64,000 bases of DNA from Gordonia prachuapensis (GCF_036350515.1 NZ_JAZDUE010000014.1:104214-168213); one strand, 5' to 3'. Positions 33,248 to 41,977 are shown, counted from the stretch's first letter. Notes: generated by a model from the letters alone, not told the origin. Numbers and translations are program-made.

Positions 33248-33825
33248 GCGCGGCGTCGTTGCGCGAATCGGCGGGCCACGCGCTGCGGTCGTGGACGGCA
33301 CCCGATCCCGAACAGGACTCGCTGCGACACACCTATCTGGCCTTCCTCGACGCGAGCCCGGACGCCTGTCTGCGGGCCAACGAGCCCGGCCATGTCACCG
33401 CGTCGGCGATCGTGTTCGACGCAGAATTGCGCCACGTGCTGCTGACGCTGCACCCACGAGTGGGCCGCTGGATTCAGCTCGGCGGCCATTGCGAGCCCGC
33501 CGACACCACCCTCGCAGATGCGGCGGCCCGGGAGGCACGCGAGGAATCGGGTGTCGACACGCTGCGGTTGTCGTCCGGACCGGTACACCTGCACACCCAT
33601 CCGATCACCTGCTCGCTCGGGCTTCCCACCCGCCATCTCGACATCCGCTACGCCGCGGTCGCCGCACCCACCGACACCGGATCTCCGCCGGAGGTGGTGC
33701 GCAGCGACGAATCGACGGACCTGGCGTGGTGGCCGGTGCACGGTCTACCCGACGACGACGCGGACATGGAGATCCTCGTCGAGCGCGGACTCGACGTCCT
33801 CCGTCGTCCCGGGCGCCCGGCCTGA
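33244..33825 (+). CDS. NUDIX hydrolase coupled to fbiAB
   Basis: A 193-residue NUDIX enzyme. The Nudix box runs from GGHCEPADTTLADAAAREA to REESGV (about residues 83-106), with the REESG glutamates in place. The ATG at 33244 overlaps the fbiB stop, so it is third in the F420 operon. This group (NUDIX next to fbiB) is conserved in relatives. A clean-up or phosphatase role in F420 synthesis is possible but only by association. Converges with glgC, 18 bp apart. Confidence 0.88.
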   Translation: MSAASLRESAGHALRSWTAPDPEQDSLRHTYLAFLDASPDACLRANEPGHVTASAIVFDAELRHVLLTLHPRVGRWIQLGGHCEPADTTLADAAAREAREESGVDTLRLSSGPVHLHTHPITCSLGLPTRHLDIRYAAVAAPTDTGSPPEVVRSDESTDLAWWPVHGLPDDDADMEILVERGLDVLRRPGRPA

Positions 33826-33843
33826 GGAAAGGTCCGGCGAGCC

Positions 33844-35058
33844 TCAGACGCGGAAGCCCTTGCCGACGGTGACGACACCGCCGTTGCTGACCGAGAACCG
33901 TTCGCGGTCGGACTCGGAGTCCACGCCGAGTTGCACACCCTCCCCGACCGTCACGTTCTTGTCGAGAATCGCGTGGCGCACCACGGCTCCCTTGCCGATC
34001 CGCACGCCCGGCATGAGGACGCTGCCTTCGACCACCGCGCCGTCCTCGATGACGACGTTGGCCGACAACACCGAATCACTGACTGTTCCGGCGGACACGA
34101 TGCAGCCCGCGCCGACCACCGAGTCGTGCGCGGTGCCGCCCTGGACGAACTTCGCGGGCGGGAGATTGACCGTCTCGCCCCGGATCGGCCAGCGCTGGTT
34201 GTAGAGATTGAAGACGGGGTGCACGGACACCAGGTCCATGTGCGCGTCGTAGAAGGCGTCGAGCGTGCCGACGTCGCGCCAGTACCCCTTGTCGCGCTCG
34301 GTCTCGCCGGGGACCTGATTGTCCTTGAAGTCGTAGACGAAGGCCCGGTCCCGCCGCACGAATGCCGGGATGATGTCGCCACCCATGTCGTGGTCGGAGT
34401 CGGAGTCGGCCGCATCGGCGCGGATCGCCTCGACGAGAGCGTCGGTGGTGAAGACGTAGTTGCCCATCGAGGCGAAACTGACGTCGGGATCATCGGGCGT
34501 GCCCGGTGGGTCGGCGGGCTTCTCGAGGAACCTCGTGATCCGGCCGGACGCATCGGAATCGATGCAGCCGAAGGCGGTTGCCTCCTGCCGGGGTACCCGG
34601 ATACCGGCGACGGTGACGTCGGCGCCGGACGCGATGTGCGCCTCCACCATCTGCGACGGATCCATGCGGTACACGTGATCGGCGCCGAAGACCACGATGT
34701 ACTCGGGCCGTTCGTCGCTGATCAGGTTCATGGACTGGAAGATCGCGTCGGCGCTGCCGGTGTACCAGCGCGGCCCGAGCCGCTGCTGTGCCGGCACCGG
34801 GGTGATGTACTCGCCGTGGAAGCCCGACGAGAACCAGGTCTGGGAGATGTGACGGTCCAGCGAATGGGACTTGTACTGCGTGAGAACGCAGATGCGTTCG
34901 TAGCCGGCGTTGACGAGGTTGGAGAGCACGAAGTCGATGAGGCGGTACGAACCGCCGAACGGCACCGCAGGTTTCGCACGGTCCATCGTCAGGGGGTACA
35001 GGCGTTTCCCCTCGCCGCCTGCGAGAACGATTCCGAGCACGTGCGGATGTGATCTCAC
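33844..35058 (-). CDS. glgC: glucose-1-phosphate adenylyltransferase
   Basis: GlgC makes ADP-glucose for glycogen and maltose-1-phosphate/methylglucose polysaccharide routes. The 404-residue product equals the M. tuberculosis length. It has the nucleotide loop GIVLAGGEGKRLYPLT, the KPAVPFGG lysine, GSADAIFQ, the FGADHVYRMDP metal region and a left-handed beta-helix tail (VVGAGCIVSAGTVSDSVL). GTG at 35058 is chosen because VRSHPHVLG aligns with the family N-terminus and a leaderless -10 lies seven bases ahead; a frame to 35079 starts upstream of that promoter. Divergent from glgA. Confidence 0.96.
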   Translation of the reverse strand: MRSHPHVLGIVLAGGEGKRLYPLTMDRAKPAVPFGGSYRLIDFVLSNLVNAGYERICVLTQYKSHSLDRHISQTWFSSGFHGEYITPVPAQQRLGPRWYTGSADAIFQSMNLISDERPEYIVVFGADHVYRMDPSQMVEAHIASGADVTVAGIRVPRQEATAFGCIDSDASGRITRFLEKPADPPGTPDDPDVSFASMGNYVFTTDALVEAIRADAADSDSDHDMGGDIIPAFVRRDRAFVYDFKDNQVPGETERDKGYWRDVGTLDAFYDAHMDLVSVHPVFNLYNQRWPIRGETVNLPPAKFVQGGTAHDSVVGAGCIVSAGTVSDSVLSANVVIEDGAVVEGSVLMPGVRIGKGAVVRHAILDKNVTVGEGVQLGVDSESDRERFSVSNGGVVTVGKGFRV

Positions 35059-35065
35059 GCCCTCC

Positions 35066-35071
35066 AACTTA
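35066..35071 (-). promoter_or_regulatory. -10 hexamer TAAGTT for leaderless glgC
   Basis: TAAGTT ends seven bases before GTG at 35058. It rules out the ATG at 35079 as the start of the main transcript. Confidence 0.6.
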
Positions 35072-35157
35072 ACGGGCATCGATCGTCGCGGCTAGGCGAA
35101 TGACACTCTCCTCACACCGAGTTTCCAGCAGCGATGGCGAAGTCATCACGATGCGGT

Positions 35158-35163
35158 TAGCGT
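35158..35163 (+). promoter_or_regulatory. -10 hexamer TAGCGT for leaderless glgA
   Basis: TAGCGT ends seven bases before ATG at 35171. With the glgC -10 it makes a pair of leaderless promoters facing away from each other in 112 bp. Confidence 0.6.
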
Positions 35164-35170
35164 CGAGCAC

Positions 35171-36337
35171 ATGAGGGTGGCGATGATGACCCGGGAGTAT
35201 CCACCCGAGGTGTACGGCGGTGCCGGAGTGCATGTCACAGAACTCGTCCGGTACCTGCGCGCGCTCACCACCGTCGATGTGCACTGCATGGGCGCCGAAC
35301 GTGAGACCGCCGCGGTGTACCAGCCCGACCCGGGACTGTCCGGCGCCAATGCCGCCATCACCACCCTGTCGACCGATCTCCGGATGGCGGTGGGCGCCGA
35401 GGGCGCCGATCTCGCCCATTCCCACACCTGGTATTCAGGCCTGGCGGGTCACCTGGCGGCCCAGCTCTACGGCGTCCCACACGTGCTGACCGCCCATTCC
35501 CTCGAGCCGATGCGGCCCTGGAAGGCCGAGCAGCTCGGCGGCGGGTATCGCGTCTCGAGCTGGGTGGAACGCAACTCGATCGAGTACGCGGATGCGGTGA
35601 TCGCGGTCAGCTCGGGGATGCGCACGGACGTCTGCAACACCTATCCGCGCGTCGATCCGGAGCGGGTTCACGTGGTACGCAACGGCATCGACACCTCGAC
35701 CTGGTATCCGGTCGAGGAGCCGTTCGGTCCGGAGTCGGCGCCTGCCGGTCTCGGTGTCGACCCCGATCGGCCGATCGTGGCGTTCGTCGGACGCATCACG
35801 CGGCAGAAGGGCGTTGCGCATCTCGTCGCCGCCGCGCATCATTTCGCCCCCGAGGTCCAGCTCGTGCTGTGCGCGGGCGCTCCCGACACGCCGGAGATCG
35901 GCGCGGAGATCGAGGCGGCGGTCGCCGAACTCGCGGAGCAGCGCGACGGCGTGTTCTGGGTCAGGGACATGCTCCCCCAGCCCAGAATCCGGGAAATTCT
36001 GACCGCGGCAACCGTTTTCGTCTGCCCGTCGATCTACGAACCGCTGGGCATCGTGAATCTCGAAGCGATGGCGTGCGGCACCGCGGTCGTCGCATCGGAA
36101 GTGGGCGGCATCCCCGAAGTGGTCCGCGACGGTGTCAGCGGCCGCCTCGTGCCCTACGACCCGGTCGACCCGCGGTCATTCGAGGTCGGCCTCGCCGACG
36201 CGGTGAACGCTGTCGTCGGGGATCCCGCCGCGGCGGCGTCGATGGGCGCGGCGGGTCGCGACCGTGCCGAATCGGAGTTCTCGTGGGCGACGATCGCGGA
36301 GCAGACCCTGGACGTGTACCGACTCACCCTTCGGTGA
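35171..36337 (+). CDS. glgA: GT4 glycogen/maltose-1-phosphate synthase
   Basis: A 388-residue GT-B glycosyltransferase matching Rv1212c along its length, the enzyme also called GlgM that makes alpha-maltose 1-phosphate from ADP-glucose and glucose 1-phosphate. Visible motifs are REYPPEVYGGAGVHVTELV at the start, AHSHTWYSGLAGHLAAQLYG, AFVGRITRQKGVAHLVAAA, and the EX7E nucleotide-sugar motif in YEPLGIVNLEAMACGTAVVA. It is divergent from glgC, its ADP-glucose supplier, and overlaps the convergent methyltransferase by 14 bp. Confidence 0.94.
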   Translation: MRVAMMTREYPPEVYGGAGVHVTELVRYLRALTTVDVHCMGAERETAAVYQPDPGLSGANAAITTLSTDLRMAVGAEGADLAHSHTWYSGLAGHLAAQLYGVPHVLTAHSLEPMRPWKAEQLGGGYRVSSWVERNSIEYADAVIAVSSGMRTDVCNTYPRVDPERVHVVRNGIDTSTWYPVEEPFGPESAPAGLGVDPDRPIVAFVGRITRQKGVAHLVAAAHHFAPEVQLVLCAGAPDTPEIGAEIEAAVAELAEQRDGVFWVRDMLPQPRIREILTAATVFVCPSIYEPLGIVNLEAMACGTAVVASEVGGIPEVVRDGVSGRLVPYDPVDPRSFEVGLADAVNAVVGDPAAAASMGAAGRDRAESEFSWATIAEQTLDVYRLTLR

Positions 36338-37247
36338 CCTCCGCGCCGATGCGGGGCCGACAGATCGCCGCGGTGACCGACACCGTCACCGGCACATGCC
36401 CGGTCGTCCGGGTCATCGCCCGCGCGGCCCGCCCGATCTCGTCGTCGGAGAGGTGAAACGCCGAGGGCCCCATGGCCACCAGGTCGGCGAGCAGCGTCGC
36501 GTCGGCGTCGTGCCGATACCGTGCCGACCGCTCGGCGGTGATCTCGAAGAGCCCGCCGAGCGACGAGCGCAATCGTTGCGCCTTGTCGTCGGCGACGGAC
36601 AGCATCCCCATCGGGCCGATGATCTCGGCGAGATGGTCATCGTCGGGTGTCACCACGACCAGAACACCGTCCGGATGCAGGACCCGGGCGAACTCGGCGA
36701 GGTTGCGGGGCGAGAACACCGACAGGACTGCACCGATCGCCCCCGATCGAATCGGCAACGGCCGCCACACGTCGGCCACGACTGCCGCCGCTCGCGGATG
36801 CGAGCGCGCCACCGCCCGGGCGCAGTACTTGGACAGATCGAGTCCGATGCCGTTCAGTTCGTCCGCCTCGGCGAGGGTCGCCGACAGATAGTGACCCGTC
36901 CCCGCTCCCGCGTCGAGGACCAGGTCGGGCCGCCCGGTGGTGATGTCGGACCGACCCGGTGACGGGACGGTCGCTGACGCCACCCCGTCCGCGACGATGC
37001 GGGCCACCGGATCGAAGAAACCGGACTCGTGAACCCGGCGTCGGGCGGCGACCATGGCCGCGGTGTCCGATCGATGCGGAGTGGCGCGACCGTCGAGAAG
37101 CGATACATACCCTTGCCGGGCGACGTCGAATCGATGTGACGATGCGCAGACGAGCGACCTGCCGTCGTCGGTGACGACGAGTTCGGCAGCGCTACTCGGG
37201 TCTACGAAACACGCGGGACATCGCAGCGCGGATTCGACCTCGCGCAG
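36324..37247 (-). CDS. RlmA-like 23S rRNA guanine methyltransferase, start codon unclear
   Basis: Resembles RlmA/TlrB-type rRNA (guanine-N1) methyltransferases. The frame gives an N-terminal zinc-finger LRCPAC...LVCASSHRFDVAR, then RQGYVSLLDG, VAARRRVHESGFFDP, the SAM motif VLDAGAGTGHYLSA, GLDLSKYCARAV and SPRNLAEFARVLHPDG. No ATG, GTG or TTG exists in this frame between the stop near 37291 and the ATG at 37055, and starting at 37055 would remove the zinc finger. CTG codons at 37247 and 37226 are the only plausible starts; 37247 is given here. A sequencing error or non-canonical initiation are both possible. Confidence 0.75.
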   Translation of the reverse strand: MREVESALRCPACFVDPSSAAELVVTDDGRSLVCASSHRFDVARQGYVSLLDGRATPHRSDTAAMVAARRRVHESGFFDPVARIVADGVASATVPSPGRSDITTGRPDLVLDAGAGTGHYLSATLAEADELNGIGLDLSKYCARAVARSHPRAAAVVADVWRPLPIRSGAIGAVLSVFSPRNLAEFARVLHPDGVLVVVTPDDDHLAEIIGPMGMLSVADDKAQRLRSSLGGLFEITAERSARYRHDADATLLADLVAMGPSAFHLSDDEIGRAARAMTRTTGHVPVTVSVTAAICRPRIGAEVTEG

Positions 37248-37273
37248 CTGACGTCTGGGGTCGTGGGCTCGGT

Positions 37274-37441
37274 TCAGCCGGTGACCCCACGCAGTTCCTC
37301 ACCGAGCGCAGCGGCTTCGTCGGCGGTCAGCTCGACGACCAGGCGTCCACCACCCTCGATCGGAATCCGGACAACGATTCCACGTCCTTCCTTGGCCGCT
37401 TCGAGGGGGCCGTCCCCAGTACGTGGCTTCATCGCCGCCAT
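37274..37441 (-). CDS. DUF3117 small protein (Rv1211-like)
   Basis: A 55-residue protein too short for many gene callers: MAAMKPRTGDGPLEAAKEGR followed by GIVVRIPIEGGGRLVVELTA and DEAAALGEELRGVTG. It matches the actinobacterial DUF3117 family throughout and has AAGGGAG seven bases ahead of ATG at 37441. The family's role is unknown; the fold is likely two strands and a helix. It is upstream of the RlmA-like gene on the same strand, 26 bp or more apart. Confidence 0.9.
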   Translation of the reverse strand: MAAMKPRTGDGPLEAAKEGRGIVVRIPIEGGGRLVVELTADEAAALGEELRGVTG

Positions 37442-37589
37442 TCTCGAACTCCCTTCAGAGCTTCCGCCACACGGTGTGGAACGACACCCGGCGTATCGGT
37501 CGGACAGGCCGGAGGTGCCAGGACAATGATACGTGGTGGACTGGTGATACCCGGTGCGCACATGCGGTTCCGTGTTCGGTACGTGCCGG

Positions 37590-37934
37590 TCAACGCTCCG
37601 CCGGGTCGCCGTCCGCGACGTGCGGATGATCCGTCCCGTCACGGGCCTGGAGGTCGAGCACGACACCACGCAATTCGTCGAGTTCACGCGCGAGCTTCTC
37701 CATCGCCCAGTCGACCTCGGCGGCCGAGTACCCGCGAAGGGACTGGGAGAACACGAGTTGACGGACGTGGTCGCCGGTGATCCCGGCCCGCGGCAATCGC
37801 GTCAGGGTGGTGCCGCGCTCCACGGGCGGGAGATCCTCTCCGCGCCCGAACACGAACCACACCAGTGCGAAGACCGCCGCAATCACCACGGCCATGATCA
37901 GCAGATACAGCAGCATCGTCTGCATGACACCCAT
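37590..37934 (-). CDS. small membrane protein with DivIVA-like motif (Rv1209-like)
   Basis: A 114-residue protein: an N-terminal transmembrane helix (LLYLLIMAVVIAAVFALVWF), a short charged linker, then FSQSLRGYSAAEVDWAMEKL and ARELDEL, the DivIVA-domain motif RGYxxxEVD with a helix that may form a coiled coil. It occurs next to gpgS in relatives; function unknown, possibly polar growth. Starts at ATG 37934 or 37925; neither has a clear ribosome-binding site. The gap of 148 bp to the DUF3117 gene is where relatives carry tagA. Confidence 0.82.
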   Translation of the reverse strand: MGVMQTMLLYLLIMAVVIAAVFALVWFVFGRGEDLPPVERGTTLTRLPRAGITGDHVRQLVFSQSLRGYSAAEVDWAMEKLARELDELRGVVLDLQARDGTDHPHVADGDPAER

Positions 37935-38038
37935 CGTTGCAGATCGAAGAATGGGCAGATCGACAGCCGGGGCAGATCGACGACCGCGCAGACCGGCAGC
38001 CGCGCGACTGGGCGGCTGCCGGTCGACTCAGCGGTCGG

Positions 38039-39106
38039 TCAGGACGCCATCTCCGTGTCGTCGGACTGATCGGCGACGATCGACCGCATGGGCGGCCGGT
38101 CCTCGAGGTAGACCTCGGTGGTGTGCGGGGTGAAGGACCCGTCGGGCTCGGCGGTGAACTGGGTGAGGCCGATCCCGGAATCCTCGATCCCGCACCGGCG
38201 CATCAGGGTGCCGACAATCTGTCGGCTCATCACGCCCAGTTCGATCAGCGGCCGGTTGCGGTGCGTGCGGACGCCGAGATTCACCTGCCCGATGCCCTCG
38301 AGTCCGTAACGGTCGAACGTGTCGATGAGCAGACCGATCTCGACGCCGTAGCCCGGCGCGAACGGGACCGAGGAGAGCAGTTCGCGGGTGCCGGCGTACT
38401 CGCCGCCCAGCGGCTGCAGGACACCGGTGAGATCCGGGCGCTGCGACGCCAACAGCGGACGCGCGACGAGTTCGGTGACCCGCCCGCCACCGTTGGCGTC
38501 CTGTTGTCCGCCCGTGCGCAGCGGACGTCGGTAGTAACCCTTGACCAATTGGATCTTCGGATCGACGAGCAACGGGCCGAGCATCTTCGGCACGAACATC
38601 GGGTCCGGATCGATGAGGTCGGAATCGACGAACGCGATGATGTCGCCGGTCGCGACCGCGATGGAACGCCAGAGCACCTCACCCTTGCCCTTGACGGGCT
38701 CGAGCCCGGGCACGGCCTGCTCACGGCTCACCACCGTTGCGCCGGCTTCGCGGGCGCGCTCGGCGGTGGCGTCGGTGGACCCGGAGTCCAGGACGATCAA
38801 CTCATCGACCAGCGTGCCGTACAGCGGTCGGATCGAGGCGATGACGTCGGCGACGGTCTCTTCTTCGTTCAGTGCCGGCAGCACCACCGAGACGGTGCGC
38901 CCGTCCTTGGCGGCCACCAGTTCGTCGATGGTCCATTCAGGCTGTTCCCACGTGTTGGTGGCGGACCACCGCTGTTTGGCACCCATGGTGTCGGCCGGAG
39001 TCGGCCACATGGTGGTCTTGTTCCGATTGTTGGCGACGGTCGCCGTGCGGCCGGCGGGGCGGGCCGGTCGACGCTGCGGCTGGGTTCGACGTACCTGTTT
39101 GGTCAT
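38039..39106 (-). CDS. gpgS: glucosyl-3-phosphoglycerate synthase
   Basis: GpgS starts methylglucose lipopolysaccharide synthesis by moving glucose from NDP-glucose to 3-phosphoglycerate. The 355-residue GT81 enzyme has a basic N-terminus of 40 residues, WTIDELVAAKDGRTVSVVLP, ALNEEETVADVI, the metal-binding DSD in IIAFVDSDLIDPDP, and QPLGGEYAGTRELLSSVPFA with GYGVEIGLLIDTF. The ATG at 39106 overlaps the folP2 stop as ATGA, which fixes it. With folP2 it forms the Rv1207-Rv1208 pair. Confidence 0.94.
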   Translation of the reverse strand: MTKQVRRTQPQRRPARPAGRTATVANNRNKTTMWPTPADTMGAKQRWSATNTWEQPEWTIDELVAAKDGRTVSVVLPALNEEETVADVIASIRPLYGTLVDELIVLDSGSTDATAERAREAGATVVSREQAVPGLEPVKGKGEVLWRSIAVATGDIIAFVDSDLIDPDPMFVPKMLGPLLVDPKIQLVKGYYRRPLRTGGQQDANGGGRVTELVARPLLASQRPDLTGVLQPLGGEYAGTRELLSSVPFAPGYGVEIGLLIDTFDRYGLEGIGQVNLGVRTHRNRPLIELGVMSRQIVGTLMRRCGIEDSGIGLTQFTAEPDGSFTPHTTEVYLEDRPPMRSIVADQSDDTEMAS

Positions 39107-39966
39107 GCGAGTCCCCTGACTGTTCGGGCGGGAGGTCGTGTCCCCGCGATGGCAGCGACCATGTCGACCACGCGACGGGTGGCGGCAACCTCGTGGACGC
39201 GAAAGATCCGGGCGCCGGCAGCGGCACTCAGAGCGGTCGCGGCCAGGGTTCCCTCCAGCCGTTCTTCGAGATCCACACCCAGAGTCTCCCCTACAAAGTC
39301 CTTGTTGCTCAGTGCCATAAGCACTGGCCAGCCGGTATTAACAAGAACGTTCACGTGGCGTAACAAGGCGAGCCCGTGGTGGGTGTTCTTGCCAAAATCA
39401 TGTGTCGGATCGATCACGATCGAGTCACGTGCGACGCCCGCATCCGCGGCCCGACGCGCCGCCGAGGTGACGTCTGCCACAACTTCGGCGACCACATCGT
39501 CGTACGCGACGCGATGCGGCCGGGTCCGCACCGTGGCGCCACCGGTGTGCGAGCACACGATGCCCGCACGATGTGCAGCCGCGATCTTCACCAGACCCGG
39601 GTCGACGCCCGCCCAGGTGTCGTTGATCAGGTCGGCGCCCGCCCGGCAGGCCTCGTCGGCCACCTCGTGGCGCCAGGTGTCCACACTGATGAGGACGTCG
39701 GGATACCGCTCACGGATCCAGGCGATCATCGGAACCACGCGGGCGGTCTCGGTGTCGACGTCCACCTCCTCGCCGGGGCCGGCCTTCACACCACCGATGT
39801 CGATGATGTCGGCGCCCTCGGTGACGACCTGCTCGATGCGGGCCTGGGCGGCGGTGTCGGCGAAGCTCGCGCCCTTGTCGTAGAACGAGTCGGGTGTCCG
39901 GTTGACGATGGCCATGACGAGGGCACGGTCGGTGGCGACAGGCTTGCCGCACAGCGTCGGGAGCAT
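39103..39966 (-). CDS. folP2: dihydropteroate synthase homologue FolP2
   Basis: A 287-residue protein of the dihydropteroate synthase family: MAIVNRTPDSFYDKGASF near the start, ADIIDIGGVKAGPGEEVDVD, ISVDTWRHEVADEACRAGAD, and FGKNTHHGLALLRHV. It is the FolP2 type linked to gpgS; FolP2 of mycobacteria lacks clear folate activity, so the reaction is uncertain. The start ATG at 39966 has a leaderless -10; a frame reaching 40230 would translate the 39-bp repeats upstream and is rejected. Confidence 0.9.
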   Translation of the reverse strand: MLPTLCGKPVATDRALVMAIVNRTPDSFYDKGASFADTAAQARIEQVVTEGADIIDIGGVKAGPGEEVDVDTETARVVPMIAWIRERYPDVLISVDTWRHEVADEACRAGADLINDTWAGVDPGLVKIAAAHRAGIVCSHTGGATVRTRPHRVAYDDVVAEVVADVTSAARRAADAGVARDSIVIDPTHDFGKNTHHGLALLRHVNVLVNTGWPVLMALSNKDFVGETLGVDLEERLEGTLAATALSAAAGARIFRVHEVAATRRVVDMVAAIAGTRPPARTVRGLA

Positions 39967-39973
39967 GCCTGCC

Positions 39974-39979
39974 AGGGTA
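39974..39979 (-). promoter_or_regulatory. -10 hexamer TACCCT for leaderless folP2
   Basis: TACCCT ends seven bases before ATG at 39966. It lies between the gene and the repeat cluster, whose right-hand copies occupy the -35 side. Confidence 0.55.
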
Positions 39980-39985
39980 ACGAGG

Positions 39986-40155
39986 GGTCTCGATACGGCT
40001 CCTCGCTCCGCTCGTCGCCTACTCGACCAGCGGGAAACGTCGCGCTGCGCTCGTCGCCTACTCGACCAGCGGGAAACGTCGCGCTGCGCTCGTCGCCTAC
40101 TCGACCCACGGGAAACGTCGCGCTGCGCTCGTCGCCTACTCGACCAGCGGAAACG
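39986..40155. repeat. 39-bp tandem repeats of a dispersed actinobacterial element
   Basis: Units begin at 39993 (diverged), 40032, 40071 and 40110, with a partial fifth at 40149, each exactly 39 bp. All share CTCGTCGCCTACTCGACC; later units start GGGAAACGTCGCGCTGCG. The left end GGTCTCGATACGG resembles a REP-like sequence that I recall from Gordonia and related genomes. It fills the gap between fadD6 and folP2 and has no ribosome-binding site or coding logic. Confidence 0.8.
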
Positions 40156-40180
40156 CCCACGCTCGACCGGGAAGTGCGGC

Positions 40181-41977
40181 TCAGCCCTTCGGCGCCTTGG
40201 CGTTGGCGACGTCCGCCGGATAGTCCTCATAGAAGTCGACGTACCCGCGGTCCCGCCCGGCCAAAACGTAGACCGGGTCGTCGCCCGTGTCGGAGTAGCC
40301 TTCGTCGCGGAGTTCGACCTTGCGGTTCTTGAACGTGGACGTCTGTTCTAAGTCGTCGACGACGCGGATGAACAGGGGGACCGCGTAGGCGGGCAGGTGC
40401 CTGTACAGATGGTCGGCGAGCTTCTGGGGTTCGAGGTCGGCGCCCTCGCGCAGCTTGACCGCGGCCATGCCCGGCTTGCCGTCGGTCTTCTCCACGTCCA
40501 CGCCGTAGACGACCGATTGGGCGATCGCGGCGTACGAGTCGAGCGCGCCCTCGACCTCGGTGGTCGCGACGTTCTCGCCCTTCCATCGGAAGGTGTCGCC
40601 GAGCCGGTCGACGAAGGCGATGTGCGCCCATCCCTGGTCGCGCACGAGGTCACCGGAGTTGAAGTACGCGTCGCCGCTCTTGAAGGCGTCGCGGATGACC
40701 TTCTTCTCGGTCGCCTCGGCATCGGTGTAGCCGTCGAGCGGCACACGCTCGCTGATCTCGGCGATCAGCAGCCCCGTACCGCCCTTGCCGACCTCGGCCA
40801 GGCGTCCGTCGCCGTCACGCTTCGGGTCGCCGTGCTCGTCGTACTCGACGATCTTGTACGGCAACGGACAGAATCCGGCGGTGCGCTTCACGCTGAAGGC
40901 GTTGACGAAGGCGAGGTTCAGTTCACTGGCGCCGTAGAACTCGACGATGCGCTCGATGCCGAACCGCTCGGCGAACTCGTCCCAGATCTCCGGGCGCATA
41001 CCGTTGCCGATGATCACCTTCACCGCGTGCTGACGGTCGGTGGGCTTCTCCGGCTGCGCGAGCAGGTAGCGGCACAGTTCGCCGATGTAGCAGAACGAGG
41101 TCGCCCGGTTCAGGATCACGTCGTCCCAGAACTTCGACGCCGAGAAGGACCGGCCGATCGCGATACATGCGCCGGCGGCGAGTACCGATCCGAGCGATAC
41201 CGACAACGCGTTGTTGTGGTAGAGCGGCAGCGGCACGTACATGGTGTCGCTGTGCCGCAGCCGGACCGCCAGACCACCGATGCCCGAGAGGTTGGCGAAC
41301 CACCGATTGTGGCTCATGACACTGGCTTTCGGCATTCCGGTGGTGCCGGAGGTGAAGATGTAGAAGGCCTTGGTGGAGGCGGGCAGGGTCGCGGTGACCG
41401 TTGGGTTCTCTTCGCTGCGTCCCGCCGACGCCTCGTCGAACGCGGCGAAGTCGAACACGTGTGGGGGCAGCGCGTCGGACGGGATCGACTCGAACGCTTC
41501 GGCGCAATCGGGGTCGTGGACGAGCACCGTGGCGTCGAGCAGCGAAACGCTGTGCGACAGCACCTTGTCGCGCTGGTTGTAGTTGAGCATGCCGGCCACC
41601 GCGCCGAGCTTCACGGTGGCGAGCACGACCATCAGATCCGTCGGATTGTTCTTGGAGAGGATGGCAACCGTGTCGCCGGTGCCCACCCCGTTGTCGGCGA
41701 GCACCGCGGCGTACCGGTTCACGCGCCGGTTGACCTCGCCGTAGGTGAGCGATCTGCCCTCGAATCGGATGAACGGGCGATCCGGATGGGCCGCGGCATG
41801 CTTCTGGAAGATCGACCCGATCGTCCGCTTCGCGTGCGGTGGGCGGTGGATCAATCCCGGCGCATGCTTGATCATGCCCGGCGCGTGCGGCGCCATCTTG
41901 ACCACGCCGCGGATCAGGTCGGTCAGACCGACACCCTTGGCTGCGGAAGTCTCACTGTGGGTGTCACTGCTCGGCAT
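40181..41977 (-). CDS. fadD6: long-chain fatty-acid-CoA ligase
   Basis: A 598-residue acyl-CoA synthetase of the FATP-like FadD6 type that activates fatty acids with ATP and CoA. Adenylation motifs: FYIFTSGTTGMPKASVMSH, then YGASELNLAFVNAF, and the C-terminal SGDLVRDQGWAHIAFVDRLG with TFRWKGENVATTEVE, ending in FKNRKVELRDEGY with the catalytic lysine region. ATG at 41977 has GGAG about ten bases upstream; a frame to 42310 overlaps the LOG gene and is rejected. Sits between folP2 and LOG genes as in M. tuberculosis Rv1206. Confidence 0.93.
   Translation of the reverse strand: MPSSDTHSETSAAKGVGLTDLIRGVVKMAPHAPGMIKHAPGLIHRPPHAKRTIGSIFQKHAAAHPDRPFIRFEGRSLTYGEVNRRVNRYAAVLADNGVGTGDTVAILSKNNPTDLMVVLATVKLGAVAGMLNYNQRDKVLSHSVSLLDATVLVHDPDCAEAFESIPSDALPPHVFDFAAFDEASAGRSEENPTVTATLPASTKAFYIFTSGTTGMPKASVMSHNRWFANLSGIGGLAVRLRHSDTMYVPLPLYHNNALSVSLGSVLAAGACIAIGRSFSASKFWDDVILNRATSFCYIGELCRYLLAQPEKPTDRQHAVKVIIGNGMRPEIWDEFAERFGIERIVEFYGASELNLAFVNAFSVKRTAGFCPLPYKIVEYDEHGDPKRDGDGRLAEVGKGGTGLLIAEISERVPLDGYTDAEATEKKVIRDAFKSGDAYFNSGDLVRDQGWAHIAFVDRLGDTFRWKGENVATTEVEGALDSYAAIAQSVVYGVDVEKTDGKPGMAAVKLREGADLEPQKLADHLYRHLPAYAVPLFIRVVDDLEQTSTFKNRKVELRDEGYSDTGDDPVYVLAGRDRGYVDFYEDYPADVANAKAPKG

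Noticed and set aside
36324..37055. Shorter RlmA-like gene starting at the first ATG (37055)
   Set aside because: It would drop the zinc-finger and the conserved segment before VAARRRVHESGFFDP, although those residues are intact in frame upstream.
39986..40155. CRISPR-like array
   Set aside because: Units are directly adjacent with no unique spacers and vary in sequence, so this is a tandem repeat.
39967..40230. N-terminal extension of folP2 through the 39-bp repeats (repeated SSRRRAQRDVSRW)
   Set aside because: The peptide is just translated repeat DNA, and a leaderless -10 lies at 39974-39979 downstream of it, so the start is 39966.
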